Below are positions 1 through 7,276 of a DNA stretch of 10,823 nucleotides, piece after piece. The notes under the pieces were generated by a model. It was not told the origin of the DNA. It saw nothing but the letters and a program-made list of their open reading frames with translations, and did not search any database. The stretch's first letter is position 1; each line of letters begins with the position of its first letter. The position numbers and the translations under genes were made by a program. Origin of the DNA: an uncultured Methanofollis sp. (lineage in GTDB: Archaea > Halobacteriota > Methanomicrobia > Methanomicrobiales > Methanofollaceae); contig NZ_CALFSA010000104.1 of NCBI RefSeq assembly GCF_937919355.1, positions 1 to 10,823 on the forward strand, in the 5' to 3' direction.

Positions 1-17
1 GGAGGAGCCCCGTCACC

Positions 18-470
18 TCACTCCGTCTTTCCGGAGTCCCCGCCCGTCCCCTGGATGTCGCAGGAGATACAGGCATCGCCGCCTTTATCCTCGTCCATCA
101 CGCGGAATGAATCGGCGAGGACAGAGGCATTGGAGGCGAGGCCGGCGATGAGAATCGCCTCCAGGATCTCGTCGCGGGTGGCGCCCTTCGCCTTCGCCGC
201 CGCGATATGGTACTCCACGCAGTGGCGGCACTTGAGGGCGGCGCCGACGGCAAGACTGATCAACTCGATGCACTTCGGGTCGAGGTGACTCGTCTCGAAG
301 ACCGAGGACTTGTACAGCAGGTGGGAGATGAGCACCTCGGGCCGTTCGCTCATCCTCTTCAGGATCAGGGGCGCCCGTCCGTATTCCTCCTCGATCTCGG
401 CAAGCCACCGGGATGCCGCCTCTTTCTTCCCCCCCTCCAGGACCGCGGCGAGTTTCTCTTCAAAATCCAT
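18..470 (-). CDS. AhpD-like / carboxymuconolactone decarboxylase family protein (probable thiol-disulfide oxidoreductase)
   Basis: A 150-residue, all-helical protein of the AhpD/CMD superfamily. The core motif KCRHCVEYH places C81, C84 and H88 behind E69. The spacing E-12-C-3-C-4-H is the same as the proton-relay set of mycobacterial AhpD (E118, C130, C133, H137), so it looks like a redox-active member rather than a decarboxylase. The C-terminal tail adds a second CxxC (C134, C137) that the core fold does not need. It is the last gene of the MCR-activation operon: its ATG lies 2 bases after the Mmp7 stop, with only a weak GGTG upstream, so translation is probably coupled to Mmp7. Inference: it supplies or senses thiol redox state for its neighbours; the substrate is unknown. 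Family assignment is confident, the role is not. Confidence 0.85.
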   Translation of the reverse strand: MDFEEKLAAVLEGGKKEAASRWLAEIEEEYGRAPLILKRMSERPEVLISHLLYKSSVFETSHLDPKCIELISLAVGAALKCRHCVEYHIAAAKAKGATRDEILEAILIAGLASNASVLADSFRVMDEDKGGDACISCDIQGTGGDSGKTE

Positions 471-472
471 TA

Positions 473-1411
473 TTACACCATGGTGTTCGTTTCAGAGAAG
501 GGTTTTATCCGGATCCAGATGTAGTTTCTCATCTTCGACGGGAGGACGTCGGCGACGTCCCCGACAGTGACCCCCTCCTCGATCTCCAGGGCCCGGAGGG
601 GCTTTGCGTAGGACTCATACGGGAGTTTCACCCGCAGACCCACCATCTGGACGGTGACCGGCGTCGGGTGGGTGACCTCATGGATGTCAGGCACCTTCTC
701 GAGGATCACGTCCATCAGACGTGCCGGCGAGACAGAGAGGGGGTCCTTTGCGATCGCCGCACGCTTCTCGTCAAGGACGCGGGACACCTCCTCGACCATC
801 ACGTCCAGGACGGAGAGTTCCTCCGGCCGCTTCGTCCTGTGCATGAGGCGGCCCATCTCGCCGACATAACCCTCAACAGGCGGGTCGATGACCGCCTTCA
901 GGCGGTCTGTCGGCGGCGCCCCGGTGAGGACGATCGGGACGTGGACGCCCCGGCGGAGATGGGGGAACTTCTCCTCGATGCAAGTCTCGAAGTTGCCGAG
1001 GACATAGACCGCAAGGTCGTGCTCGTTGATCGTGTCCCTCTCCTCCACATTGAGGTTCGCGATCCTCTTGCCGAAACCGCGGGCGAGGCCGACCATGTTC
1101 GTCTTCGCCCCGGCACGCCGGAGGTACTCGGCGACGTCGCAGGAAGAGTGGGGTAGGTGGTGGATCTCCAGGGACGGGGAGACGACGGCGATCTCCGTGC
1201 CGACGAGGGGCGCAAGCGTCACCTCGCCGCCAAGGGGCCTGCCGACCGCCTCGATCAACTCCACGTCCTCCTTCGGCACCAGGCACTGGAGGACGACCTC
1301 CTGGGCGATCATGTGCTTCTGCACGATGTAGCCGCCAAGGTCCTCGATGAGGTCGACGACCTCGTCGTGCCTGAAGACCCCCCCCTTGTAGGTGATGGGC
1401 ACAAAGATCAT
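473..1411 (-). CDS. mmp7: Methanogenesis marker protein 7 (MCR activation complex component)
   Basis: A 312-residue protein matching the methanogenesis marker 7 family, which is confined to methane-metabolising archaea. Recognisable blocks are the N-terminal YKGGVFRHDEVVDLIEDLGG, a His-rich HHLPHSSCDVAEYLRR (residues 84-99), INEHDLAVYVLGNFETC (128-144), and DPLSVSPARL followed by PTPVTVQMVGLRVKLPYESY. Biochemical work found Mmp7 together with McrC, Mmp3, Mmp17 and A2 in the complex that reductively activates methyl-coenzyme M reductase. Cysteines are few (C43, C91, C144); C91 and C144 sit in well-recognised blocks and are candidate metal ligands (inference). The start codon overlaps the Mmp17 stop as ATGA, with GGGGTGA four bases upstream. 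No membrane segment or signal peptide, so cytoplasmic. Confidence 0.88.
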   Translation of the reverse strand: MIFVPITYKGGVFRHDEVVDLIEDLGGYIVQKHMIAQEVVLQCLVPKEDVELIEAVGRPLGGEVTLAPLVGTEIAVVSPSLEIHHLPHSSCDVAEYLRRAGAKTNMVGLARGFGKRIANLNVEERDTINEHDLAVYVLGNFETCIEEKFPHLRRGVHVPIVLTGAPPTDRLKAVIDPPVEGYVGEMGRLMHRTKRPEELSVLDVMVEEVSRVLDEKRAAIAKDPLSVSPARLMDVILEKVPDIHEVTHPTPVTVQMVGLRVKLPYESYAKPLRALEIEEGVTVGDVADVLPSKMRNYIWIRIKPFSETNTMV

Positions 1412-1998
1412 AACGTCACCCCGATCAGTCTCAGTTTCTCCGCCACCAGGGTCTCGACGATCTCCGGGTCGAGGGTGTTCTCGCTCGCCACATAGTAGAA
1501 GACCCCTTCGTGGTGGTACTCCCGCCGCACCTTGAAACCCTCCGGGGCGATGATCTGGAGGGCGTACACGAGGTCCTTATAGAGGCCCTCCTCGGGGTGG
1601 GCGACGACGATCTCCTCGATCGACCGCGGGTCCTCCCCTTTCGGCACAGTCACGACGACGGAGAAACGGTCTGGCTGCTCGACATAGTCCTTGCCGAAAC
1701 GGTTCCAGAGGGCCAGGAGCATCGGCGCAAGGTAGGTCTCGTCCCCGATCGAGAGGACCGCCCGCCCCTCCTCGTCCACGTTCACGTCGGCGAAGTCCCG
1801 CACCCGCACAGGGCCGCCGAAGGCGTGGGTCGTTCCGACCGCGGCGAAGACCGGCACACGCGGGTCGATGAATATGTGGAGTTTCGAGACGAGTCGCACA
1901 AGGTCGAGGTCGAGGAGGACGTCGTTTGCGATCCTCTCGTATGCCTCCCTCCCCTTCTCCTCGGCGCATTCGACGGCGAAGTACTCAAGTGCGGCCAT
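1408..1998 (-). CDS. mmp17: Methanogenesis marker protein 17 (MCR activation complex component)
   Basis: A 196-residue cytoplasmic protein of the methanogenesis marker 17 family. Family-like stretches are VRVRDFADVNV, the DETYLAP...LWNRFGKDYVEQP block (about residues 87-110) and the late IIAPEGFKVRR. Only one cysteine (C11) is present, so it is unlikely to hold a cluster alone. Mmp17 was found with McrC, Mmp3, Mmp7 and A2 in MCR activation complexes; its individual role is not defined. The ATG lies 4 bases after the Mmp15 stop (TAG), behind a GGGAGAG Shine-Dalgarno-like sequence, and its stop overlaps the Mmp7 start by 4 bases, so it sits between its partner genes with tight coupling. The family name rests on sequence recognition together with position beside mmp7. 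Confidence 0.85.
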   Translation of the reverse strand: MAALEYFAVECAEEKGREAYERIANDVLLDLDLVRLVSKLHIFIDPRVPVFAAVGTTHAFGGPVRVRDFADVNVDEEGRAVLSIGDETYLAPMLLALWNRFGKDYVEQPDRFSVVVTVPKGEDPRSIEEIVVAHPEEGLYKDLVYALQIIAPEGFKVRREYHHEGVFYYVASENTLDPEIVETLVAEKLRLIGVTL

Positions 1999-2002
1999 GG
2001 TC

Positions 2003-3241
2003 CTACTCTCCCTTCACGAAACCGGACGCCAGCAGGGCGCTCCCCACCGCACCGATATACTGGGAGTGGTGCGGGACGACGACCTCGGTCTGGAGGAGCT
2101 GGCCCATCGCGTACACCAGCCCCTGGATGAGAGAAGTGCCGCCGACCATGATCACCGGTTCCTTGATGTCCACCTCCTGGAGTTGCTGCTCGAAGACCTG
2201 CTCGGCGACCGAGTGGCAGGCCGCCGCAGCGACGTCCTCCCTGCTGCTCCCCTCGGCAAGGGCGTTCACCAGGCTCTGCGTCCCGAAGACGATACAGTAC
2301 GAGTTCATCGGCACCTTCTCGCCCATCCCCTTCATCGCGAGGGGGCCGAGTTCGGTGATGTCGATGCCGAGGCGCTTTGCCGTCATCTCCAGGAAACGGC
2401 CTGACGCCCCGGCGCAGATCCCGCCCATCGTGAAGGTGCCGGGTATCCCGTCCAGGACGGAGATCGCCTTGTTGTCCATGCCACCGATGTCGATGACCGT
2501 CGCGGGGCCGTGCTGCCTGCCGGCAAGGTAGACAGCGCCCTTCGAGTTGACGGTCAGTTCCTCCTGGACGAGTTGCGCATTGAAGTGCTTGCCGATGAGG
2601 TACCGACCGTAGCCGGTCGTCCCTATCGCCTGGATGTCGTTCATGGTGACGCCAGCCTCGGCGAGGGCGAGGTCGACGGCACCTTCGGCACTCTTCAGCA
2701 CCTCGGTCGTCGGGAGCCAGCCCGTGCCGACGATCTCGTTCTCCTTCATGACCACCGCCTTCGTGGTCGACGAACCCGAGTCGATGCCGAGAGTGATCCC
2801 CTCCTGCTCCTCGCGGGCGAGGAGGGCGCGGCGCCGGGCAATGGTGGTCAGGGCCTCCATCCGGGTGAGGAGGGTGCCCGAAGTCGTCCTCTCGGTGAAG
2901 GAGTAGGAGACGACAGGGAGACTGGAGTTCTCGTGGATGTACCGGCGGAGTTCGTTTCTCACGATCGCCGCCTCGGCGCACCTGAAGCATGTGGCGATGA
3001 AGACGGCGTCGGCGTCGATCTTCCCCTCAACAAGGGCCTTCGCCCGCCCGATCGCAAGTTTCAGGTCAGGACTCCTGACGTCGAGGCCGAAACTCTCGAA
3101 GCCCTCCCGCACGTCGTCGAGCATGATGTCCGGGAAGAAGACCTCGGCGTCGACCATCGCCGCCGCATCGTAGATCTCCTTCTGGACACCCGAATACTCC
3201 GGCCCGCAGGAAAGTTGCGCGATCCGCACCTTCTCGCTCAT
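2003..3241 (-). CDS. mmp15: Methanogenesis marker protein 15 (BcrA/BadF/HgdC-type ATPase-activase homologue)
   Basis: 412 residues in two parts. Residues ~150-410 form an ASKHA-fold ATPase like the activators of 2-hydroxyacyl-CoA dehydratases and benzoyl-CoA reductases: phosphate-1 loop GIDSGSSTTK (152-161), TTGYGRYL (208-215), DIGGMDNK (251-258), C276 in GGICAGASGRFLE, C316 in NSYCIVFGTQSLVNAL, and the adenosine-site GG at 367-368. In the activases the two equivalent cysteines from each subunit bridge one [4Fe-4S] cluster across a dimer; both are kept here. Residues 1-145 form a separate marker-15-specific domain with its own CxxC (C85, C88). Expected role, by analogy only: ATP-driven delivery of low-potential electrons, plausibly toward MCR or its activation complex. 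The start overlaps the Mmp5 stop (ATGA) and has an AAGGAGG ribosome site eight bases upstream. Confidence 0.9.
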   Translation of the reverse strand: MSEKVRIAQLSCGPEYSGVQKEIYDAAAMVDAEVFFPDIMLDDVREGFESFGLDVRSPDLKLAIGRAKALVEGKIDADAVFIATCFRCAEAAIVRNELRRYIHENSSLPVVSYSFTERTTSGTLLTRMEALTTIARRRALLAREEQEGITLGIDSGSSTTKAVVMKENEIVGTGWLPTTEVLKSAEGAVDLALAEAGVTMNDIQAIGTTGYGRYLIGKHFNAQLVQEELTVNSKGAVYLAGRQHGPATVIDIGGMDNKAISVLDGIPGTFTMGGICAGASGRFLEMTAKRLGIDITELGPLAMKGMGEKVPMNSYCIVFGTQSLVNALAEGSSREDVAAAACHSVAEQVFEQQLQEVDIKEPVIMVGGTSLIQGLVYAMGQLLQTEVVVPHHSQYIGAVGSALLASGFVKGE

Positions 3242-3690
3242 TGCGACGCCTCCTTCGGAAGACCTTCGAGGAACTCCCTGATCGCGGCGACGAAGGCGGC
3301 GCCCTCGTCGTCCGAGGTGGGGTAATCGAGTTCAAGGACAGGGAAACCCCTGTTCCGGAGGTGGAAGAGGACCAGTTCGTTCGTCCGGGCGCACCCCATG
3401 CACCCGAAAGCGAAATCGGGGTTTCGGACGATGATCGCGGCCTCGGCCGCCTCGATCAGGGGGCCGTACACGGCCATCCTCCCCCTGACTCCTGAGGGCA
3501 CCTCGACGGCCGCCCACTTCAGCCCCTTCTTCGGTTCCTCGGGGGTGATCTGGAGGGGCGGACTCTCGAAGCCCGGGGTCTGGATACGTTCGCGTATGCC
3601 GATCGCCGATCCGAGAGGTTCGTGCCCGAACCTGGCGACCATATCTGAGAGGATGAGGCTCGTCGCCGGATAAATAAATACCTTCACCAT
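3238..3690 (-). CDS. mmp5: Methanogenesis marker protein 5
   Basis: A 150-residue cytoplasmic protein of the methanogenesis marker 5 family. Diagnostic stretches are FIYPATSLILSDMVARFGHE at the N-terminus, SPPLQITPEEPKKGLK (43-58), the VEVPSGVRGRM block (62-72), and FGCMGCARTNELVLFHLRNR (95-114). The CMGC pair (C97, C100) followed by ARTNE looks like a metal or cluster-binding loop, but no function is established. It ends in a 4-base overlap with Mmp15, so the two may act together; this is inference from gene order. Its ATG follows the Mmp6 stop by 4 bases, with a GAGGAG Shine-Dalgarno sequence about 10 bases upstream. The codons for the first residues (VKVFIY) are unusually AT-rich for this GC-rich region. 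Confidence 0.88.
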   Translation of the reverse strand: MVKVFIYPATSLILSDMVARFGHEPLGSAIGIRERIQTPGFESPPLQITPEEPKKGLKWAAVEVPSGVRGRMAVYGPLIEAAEAAIIVRNPDFAFGCMGCARTNELVLFHLRNRGFPVLELDYPTSDDEGAAFVAAIREFLEGLPKEASQ

Positions 3691-3694
3691 TTTT

Positions 3695-4135
3695 TTACGG
3701 CTCCTCTGCGTCCATCAGTTTTTTCAGTCTCCGTGCGTCAAAGGGCTTTGGTTTTTCGGGCAGAGGCGGGACCGTCGTCGCGGCCGCTTCCAGGCCCTTC
3801 GAGATGTAGCGCACCTTTCCCATCTCGAACTCGTGGCCGAGGTAGCCCGGCCTCGCACCGCCGAGGTTCGCACGGCAGCGGCGTTCGTCGCCGGGCGGGA
3901 AACCCCGGTCCTTCACGAAGATATGGGACGGGTCGAACTCCCGCACCTTCGCCACCAGTGCCTCGACCTCGTCGGGCGTGCCTGTCACCTGGAGACCGAA
4001 ACAGGTCTCCTTGATCATGACGCCGCCCGATATCTCGTAGGCCCTGACAGCAAGGTCCTTCGGGGTGAGGAGGGGCGACTCGACGAAGACGTACTTCGTC
4101 ACGGTGCCGACGTACTTCGGGACATACTCAGCCAC
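3695..4135 (-). CDS. mmp6: Methanogenesis marker protein 6 (GTG start)
   Basis: A 146-residue cytoplasmic protein of the methanogenesis marker 6 family, identified by ESPLLTPKDLAVRAYEISGG (19-38), the ETCFGLQVTG strand, and the signature FVKDRGFPPGDERRCRANLG (73-92) followed by a Gly/Pro/His segment. C45 and C87 are the only cysteines. Function is unknown; co-occurrence with the MCR activation genes is the main clue. The initiation codon is GTG at 4133-4135. It is supported by a strong GGGAGGTGA ribosome site about 7 bases upstream that lies inside the end of mmp3, and by the protein beginning directly with conserved-looking sequence. It overlaps mmp3 by 8 bases in another frame. The C-terminal ~25 residues are a Pro/Lys-rich, probably flexible tail. 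Confidence 0.88.
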   Translation of the reverse strand: MAEYVPKYVGTVTKYVFVESPLLTPKDLAVRAYEISGGVMIKETCFGLQVTGTPDEVEALVAKVREFDPSHIFVKDRGFPPGDERRCRANLGGARPGYLGHEFEMGKVRYISKGLEAAATTVPPLPEKPKPFDARRLKKLMDAEEP

Positions 4136-5657
4136 GGCGCTTCACCTCCCGCACATAGACGGTCTCCCCCTCCTTGAAGCGGGCGACCTTCTCCAGGTCG
4201 AGCACCGTCCCGATGAGGTTCGTGCTCTCGAAGGGTTCGGAGGTCGGGCCGAACTCTGAGTTGTCCGTCGCCCGCACGCCGACCATGCCGGCGCCGCGGC
4301 GGGACTCGTTCGTCATCGCGAGGGAGGCCGCGGGCACGACGTCTTTCGGGGTGTTCTCCGGGAGAATATTCACATTCTTTTTGATCTTCGGCTGGAAGAG
4401 AGTGACGTCCTCAAAGGTGAAGAGGACAGGCATCGACCCGACCGCATGGGTCTTGAGGCCTGTCGCCCGCCTGAAGATGTCGCAGGTGGCCGGGGCATGG
4501 GTGTCGTCGAGAGTGATGCCGACGACCTTCGCCGCCGGGAGAACGGAGAGGACGACCGACCCCTTCGCAAGGGCCTCAAGGGTCGTCCCCGGACTCTGGC
4601 CGACGACGATGAGGTCGTCGCCCTCGCCTTTCAGTTCAATCGCGATGCCACGCTCCTCCGCGATCGCCTTCGCCCCGGTAAGGGGGAGGCCCACAAGGTC
4701 GAACCGCGGGGGGTCGACCGAGACCCTGAAGCGCTGCCCGCTCTCCGCAAGTTTCACGATCTCGATACCGTGGGAGACGTGCCCGACCAGGGTGTGGGCC
4801 GGGTGACTCGGGATCTCCTCGCGGTAGATATAGACCCCGCCGCGAGAACCCCCGACCGCCCTGACGGTTACCGCACCCTCCAGCCGCGGCTTTTTGAGGT
4901 CCATCGAGACGTCCATCGGGACCATGGACTCGTCCCTGATGAAGGTGGAGGCGGCCCTGCCGACGGAGAAGAAACCCCCCTCCATGGCGAGGAGGAGGTG
5001 CTCGACGCTCCGTGCGGTCTTCGTGCCGACGACCTCGCCACCGTAGCCCTCTGCCGTCACCTCGACGCGGGTGACGACCTCGCACCCCTCTTCAAGAAGC
5101 GTCGCCGGGTCGGCGGTCGTGAACGAGGTGGAACGGTCTGCCCAGGAGACAACCCTCTCGACAGCGGTGACCGCGTCGCCCTCTTTCCAGCGGTCGATGA
5201 CGCCCCGGCCGCTGACGACCGTTCCGACGACCCCGCCGTCAGCACCGGCGCCGAAGTCGGCGCGGTGGTCGGCGCGGGAGAAGAGCAGGACAGAACGTGC
5301 CGGGTCATAGCCCGCACACCCGAGGACGACGTCGCCGCGGGCATAGCGGTGCGGCGTCCTGTCGGGCGAGACGCTTGAGGGGAAGGGCCCGAAGGCGGCG
5401 GCGTACCGGTCGCTCCAGCGGAGGGAAAGAGAACCCGGAATTTTTTCGTCGCCGAAATATGTCGAGAAGAGAGGGGTGACCTCGACGACGACCTCGCCCG
5501 CCGTCGTCGCAAGGCGGATGTGGCCCGTCTGCGCCGCCTCCAGCGCCTGCGGACGGATCACCGCCACCACGTAAGACCCGTCCAGGTCGGGGAGGAGGCC
5601 GCCGAGCGTCGCGCCGGCCGCGACCTCCACCGGTCTCCCGTCAAGGAGGACGTGCAT
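4128..5657 (-). CDS. mmp3: Methanogenesis marker protein 3 (UPF0288; MCR activation complex component)
   Basis: A 509-residue protein of the methanogenesis marker 3 family. The N-terminus (MHVLLDGRPVEVAAGATLGG, then LLPDLDG) has the strand-turn-strand-then-T/S-L pattern of a beta-grasp, ubiquitin/ThiS-like domain to about residue 62. A middle part carries GDVVLGCAGYDPARSVLLFS (108-127). The C-terminal half includes HPAHTLVGHVSHGIEIVKLA (285-304) and GITLDDTHAPATCDIFRR (380-397), the region for which this family has been likened to cyclophilin-type peptidyl-prolyl isomerases. Three cysteines: C114, C192, C392. Mmp3 was found with A2, McrC, Mmp7 and Mmp17 in MCR activation complexes, where it probably acts as a structural or chaperone-like subunit (inference). 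The ATG follows the A2 stop by 8 bases, with AGGTGGGG just upstream. Confidence 0.9.
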   Translation of the reverse strand: MHVLLDGRPVEVAAGATLGGLLPDLDGSYVVAVIRPQALEAAQTGHIRLATTAGEVVVEVTPLFSTYFGDEKIPGSLSLRWSDRYAAAFGPFPSSVSPDRTPHRYARGDVVLGCAGYDPARSVLLFSRADHRADFGAGADGGVVGTVVSGRGVIDRWKEGDAVTAVERVVSWADRSTSFTTADPATLLEEGCEVVTRVEVTAEGYGGEVVGTKTARSVEHLLLAMEGGFFSVGRAASTFIRDESMVPMDVSMDLKKPRLEGAVTVRAVGGSRGGVYIYREEIPSHPAHTLVGHVSHGIEIVKLAESGQRFRVSVDPPRFDLVGLPLTGAKAIAEERGIAIELKGEGDDLIVVGQSPGTTLEALAKGSVVLSVLPAAKVVGITLDDTHAPATCDIFRRATGLKTHAVGSMPVLFTFEDVTLFQPKIKKNVNILPENTPKDVVPAASLAMTNESRRGAGMVGVRATDNSEFGPTSEPFESTNLIGTVLDLEKVARFKEGETVYVREVKRRG

Positions 5658-5665
5658 GACCCCAC

Positions 5666-7276
5666 CTAGTCCCGGGCCTTCCCCATGATCTCACGCTCTT
5701 CGTCGGTCAGCCGCGCAAGGACCTCTTCAGGTTCGCCGAGAGCGATGATCTTCCCGCCCCGCATCAGGGCGATACGGTCGCAGATATCGCGCACGAAGGC
5801 CATGTCATGGGAGACGACGATAAAAGTCTCGTCCATCTGCTCGCGGGCGTGCATGATCGAGTGCTTCACGTCGATCTTCGTGATCGGGTCCATAGTACCC
5901 GTCGGTTCGTCCAGGATGACGATCCGCGGCTCCCTGATGAGCACCTGCGCAAGGGCGACGCGGTGTCTCTCGCCTTCGGAAAGTTCGCTCGGTTTGCGGT
6001 TGAGGATCTCGCGGCTCTTCTCCTCGGGGAAACCGGCCATCTTCAGGGTGATGACCGCCTTCCTGATCGCCAGTTCCTTCGGGAACTCGAGGCCGATAGC
6101 GTCGGTGAGGTTGTCGAGGACGGAACGGTGCGGGTAGAGGTCGTATTCCTGGTGGAGGAGGCCGATGTAGCCCTTCGCACGGCCGCGGTGCTCGATGCCG
6201 GCTTTGGTCATGTCCACCCACTCCTCACCGATCCTGATGTTCATCTCGCCGCTCGTCGGTTCGATGATCCCGGAGATCATGCGGGAGAGAGTCGTCTTGC
6301 CGGCGCCGCTCTTCCCGATGATCCCGAAGATCTCCTTCTCCTTCACGTCGAAGGAGACGCCGTCGACCGCCTTGACCATGCCCCTGTCCACGGAGAGGTA
6401 ACGCTTGATCACGTCACGCGCCTGGAGGATGTCCTCGCCGAGTTCGGCCTTCTCGTAGACCTCGGTGTCGGCGTAGCCCTCCATGAAGTGGTGGATCACC
6501 TCTTCAGGAGAACCGATGAGGTCTATCTCACCGTCCTTCAGCATGATCGCACGGTCGGCGACGTCCTCGATCACCTGCGAGAAGTGGGAGGTGACCATCA
6601 TGCCCATGTCGTTCGTCTCCGCGGCCGACTTGAGCATCTCGTGGACCAGGGTCGCGGTGCCGGGGTCGAGGGTGCCTGTCGGTTCGTCGGCGAAGAGGAG
6701 GAAGGGCTCCTTTGCCAGTTGCCTCGCAAGGACGACACGCTGTTTCTCGCCGCCCGAGAGGTCGCGGGCGATGTGCATCATCCTGTGGGAGAGACGGACC
6801 TCGTCCAGGAGGTCGGCCGCCCTGGTGACAGCCTTCGTCGAGGGGTAGCCGATATCTTCGAGGGCGTGGAGGACGTTCTCGATGACACGGTCGTTCCCGT
6901 ACAGGGCGAAGGTCCGCTGGAACATGATCGCCGTTCTCGCCATGACCCGGCGTTTCATCGTCTCGCTTGCCGGGTCCCAGAGGTCAACGTCGGCGGCCCT
7001 GAGCGTATGGCCGCACTTCGGACAGGTCTTCCCCGCGGCACTCGGTACGTCCACCCAGTCGCAACTGTCGCAGGCGGCGACATGGTAGATCACCTTTCCG
7101 CTCGTGGGGGGCTGGTCGACACCCCGGATCAGGTGGAGGAGGACCGTCTTCCCGGCCCCGCTGCGGCCGATGATGCCGACGATCTCACCCTCCGCAACTT
7201 CAAAATTGATATTGTTGAGTGCCCTCTTGCCGTTGAAATCCATGCAGAGGTTCTCGATTGTGATCAATGCGGTCAT
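5666..7276 (-). CDS. atwA: Methyl-coenzyme M reductase activation component A2 (AtwA), twin-ABC ATPase
   Basis: A 536-residue soluble protein with two ABC ATPase domains and no membrane segments. Domain 1: Walker A GRSGAGKT (37-44), signature LSGGEKQ (173-179), Walker B FADEPT (195-200), switch H231. Domain 2: Walker A GKSGAGKT (321-328), Q-loop Q376, signature LSEGERH (432-438), Walker B ILDEPT (454-459), H490. Between Walker A and signature of domain 1 is an insertion with four cysteines (C69, C72, C85, C88: CDSC and CPKC), a zinc-ribbon-like or cluster knuckle. Component A2 is the ATP-binding factor required with low-potential electrons to bring MCR to the active Ni(I) state. It is the first gene of the tightly packed operon; AAGGAG lies 6-7 bases before the ATG, and a TATA-like sequence sits about 55 bases upstream. 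Confidence 0.95.
   Translation of the reverse strand: MTALITIENLCMDFNGKRALNNINFEVAEGEIVGIIGRSGAGKTVLLHLIRGVDQPPTSGKVIYHVAACDSCDWVDVPSAAGKTCPKCGHTLRAADVDLWDPASETMKRRVMARTAIMFQRTFALYGNDRVIENVLHALEDIGYPSTKAVTRAADLLDEVRLSHRMMHIARDLSGGEKQRVVLARQLAKEPFLLFADEPTGTLDPGTATLVHEMLKSAAETNDMGMMVTSHFSQVIEDVADRAIMLKDGEIDLIGSPEEVIHHFMEGYADTEVYEKAELGEDILQARDVIKRYLSVDRGMVKAVDGVSFDVKEKEIFGIIGKSGAGKTTLSRMISGIIEPTSGEMNIRIGEEWVDMTKAGIEHRGRAKGYIGLLHQEYDLYPHRSVLDNLTDAIGLEFPKELAIRKAVITLKMAGFPEEKSREILNRKPSELSEGERHRVALAQVLIREPRIVILDEPTGTMDPITKIDVKHSIMHAREQMDETFIVVSHDMAFVRDICDRIALMRGGKIIALGEPEEVLARLTDEEREIMGKARD

Noticed and set aside
1..17. Possible start of a next minus-strand gene (GTG at 14-16, just after the AhpD-like stop)
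   Set aside because: Only a few codons are inside the window and the apparent ribosome site is weak; cannot be supported.
413..1156. Long plus-strand open frame opposite mmp7 and the AhpD-like gene
   Set aside because: Antisense to clearly recognised genes; its protein is Arg/Asp/Val-rich without any family pattern, typical of shadows of high-GC coding DNA.
1782..2990. 402-codon minus-strand frame across mmp15 and mmp17
   Set aside because: A shifted frame of mmp15, rich in Arg/Gly/Pro/His. The mmp15 frame has all ATPase motifs and a good ribosome site.
3690..3696. Run of seven T on the plus strand between mmp6 and mmp5
   Set aside because: Transcription here is on the minus strand, where this is an A-run next to the mmp5 start, so it is not a terminator for the operon.
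4446..5378. 310-codon plus-strand frame opposite mmp3
   Set aside because: Antisense shadow with repetitive Asp/Arg-rich composition and no recognisable domain.
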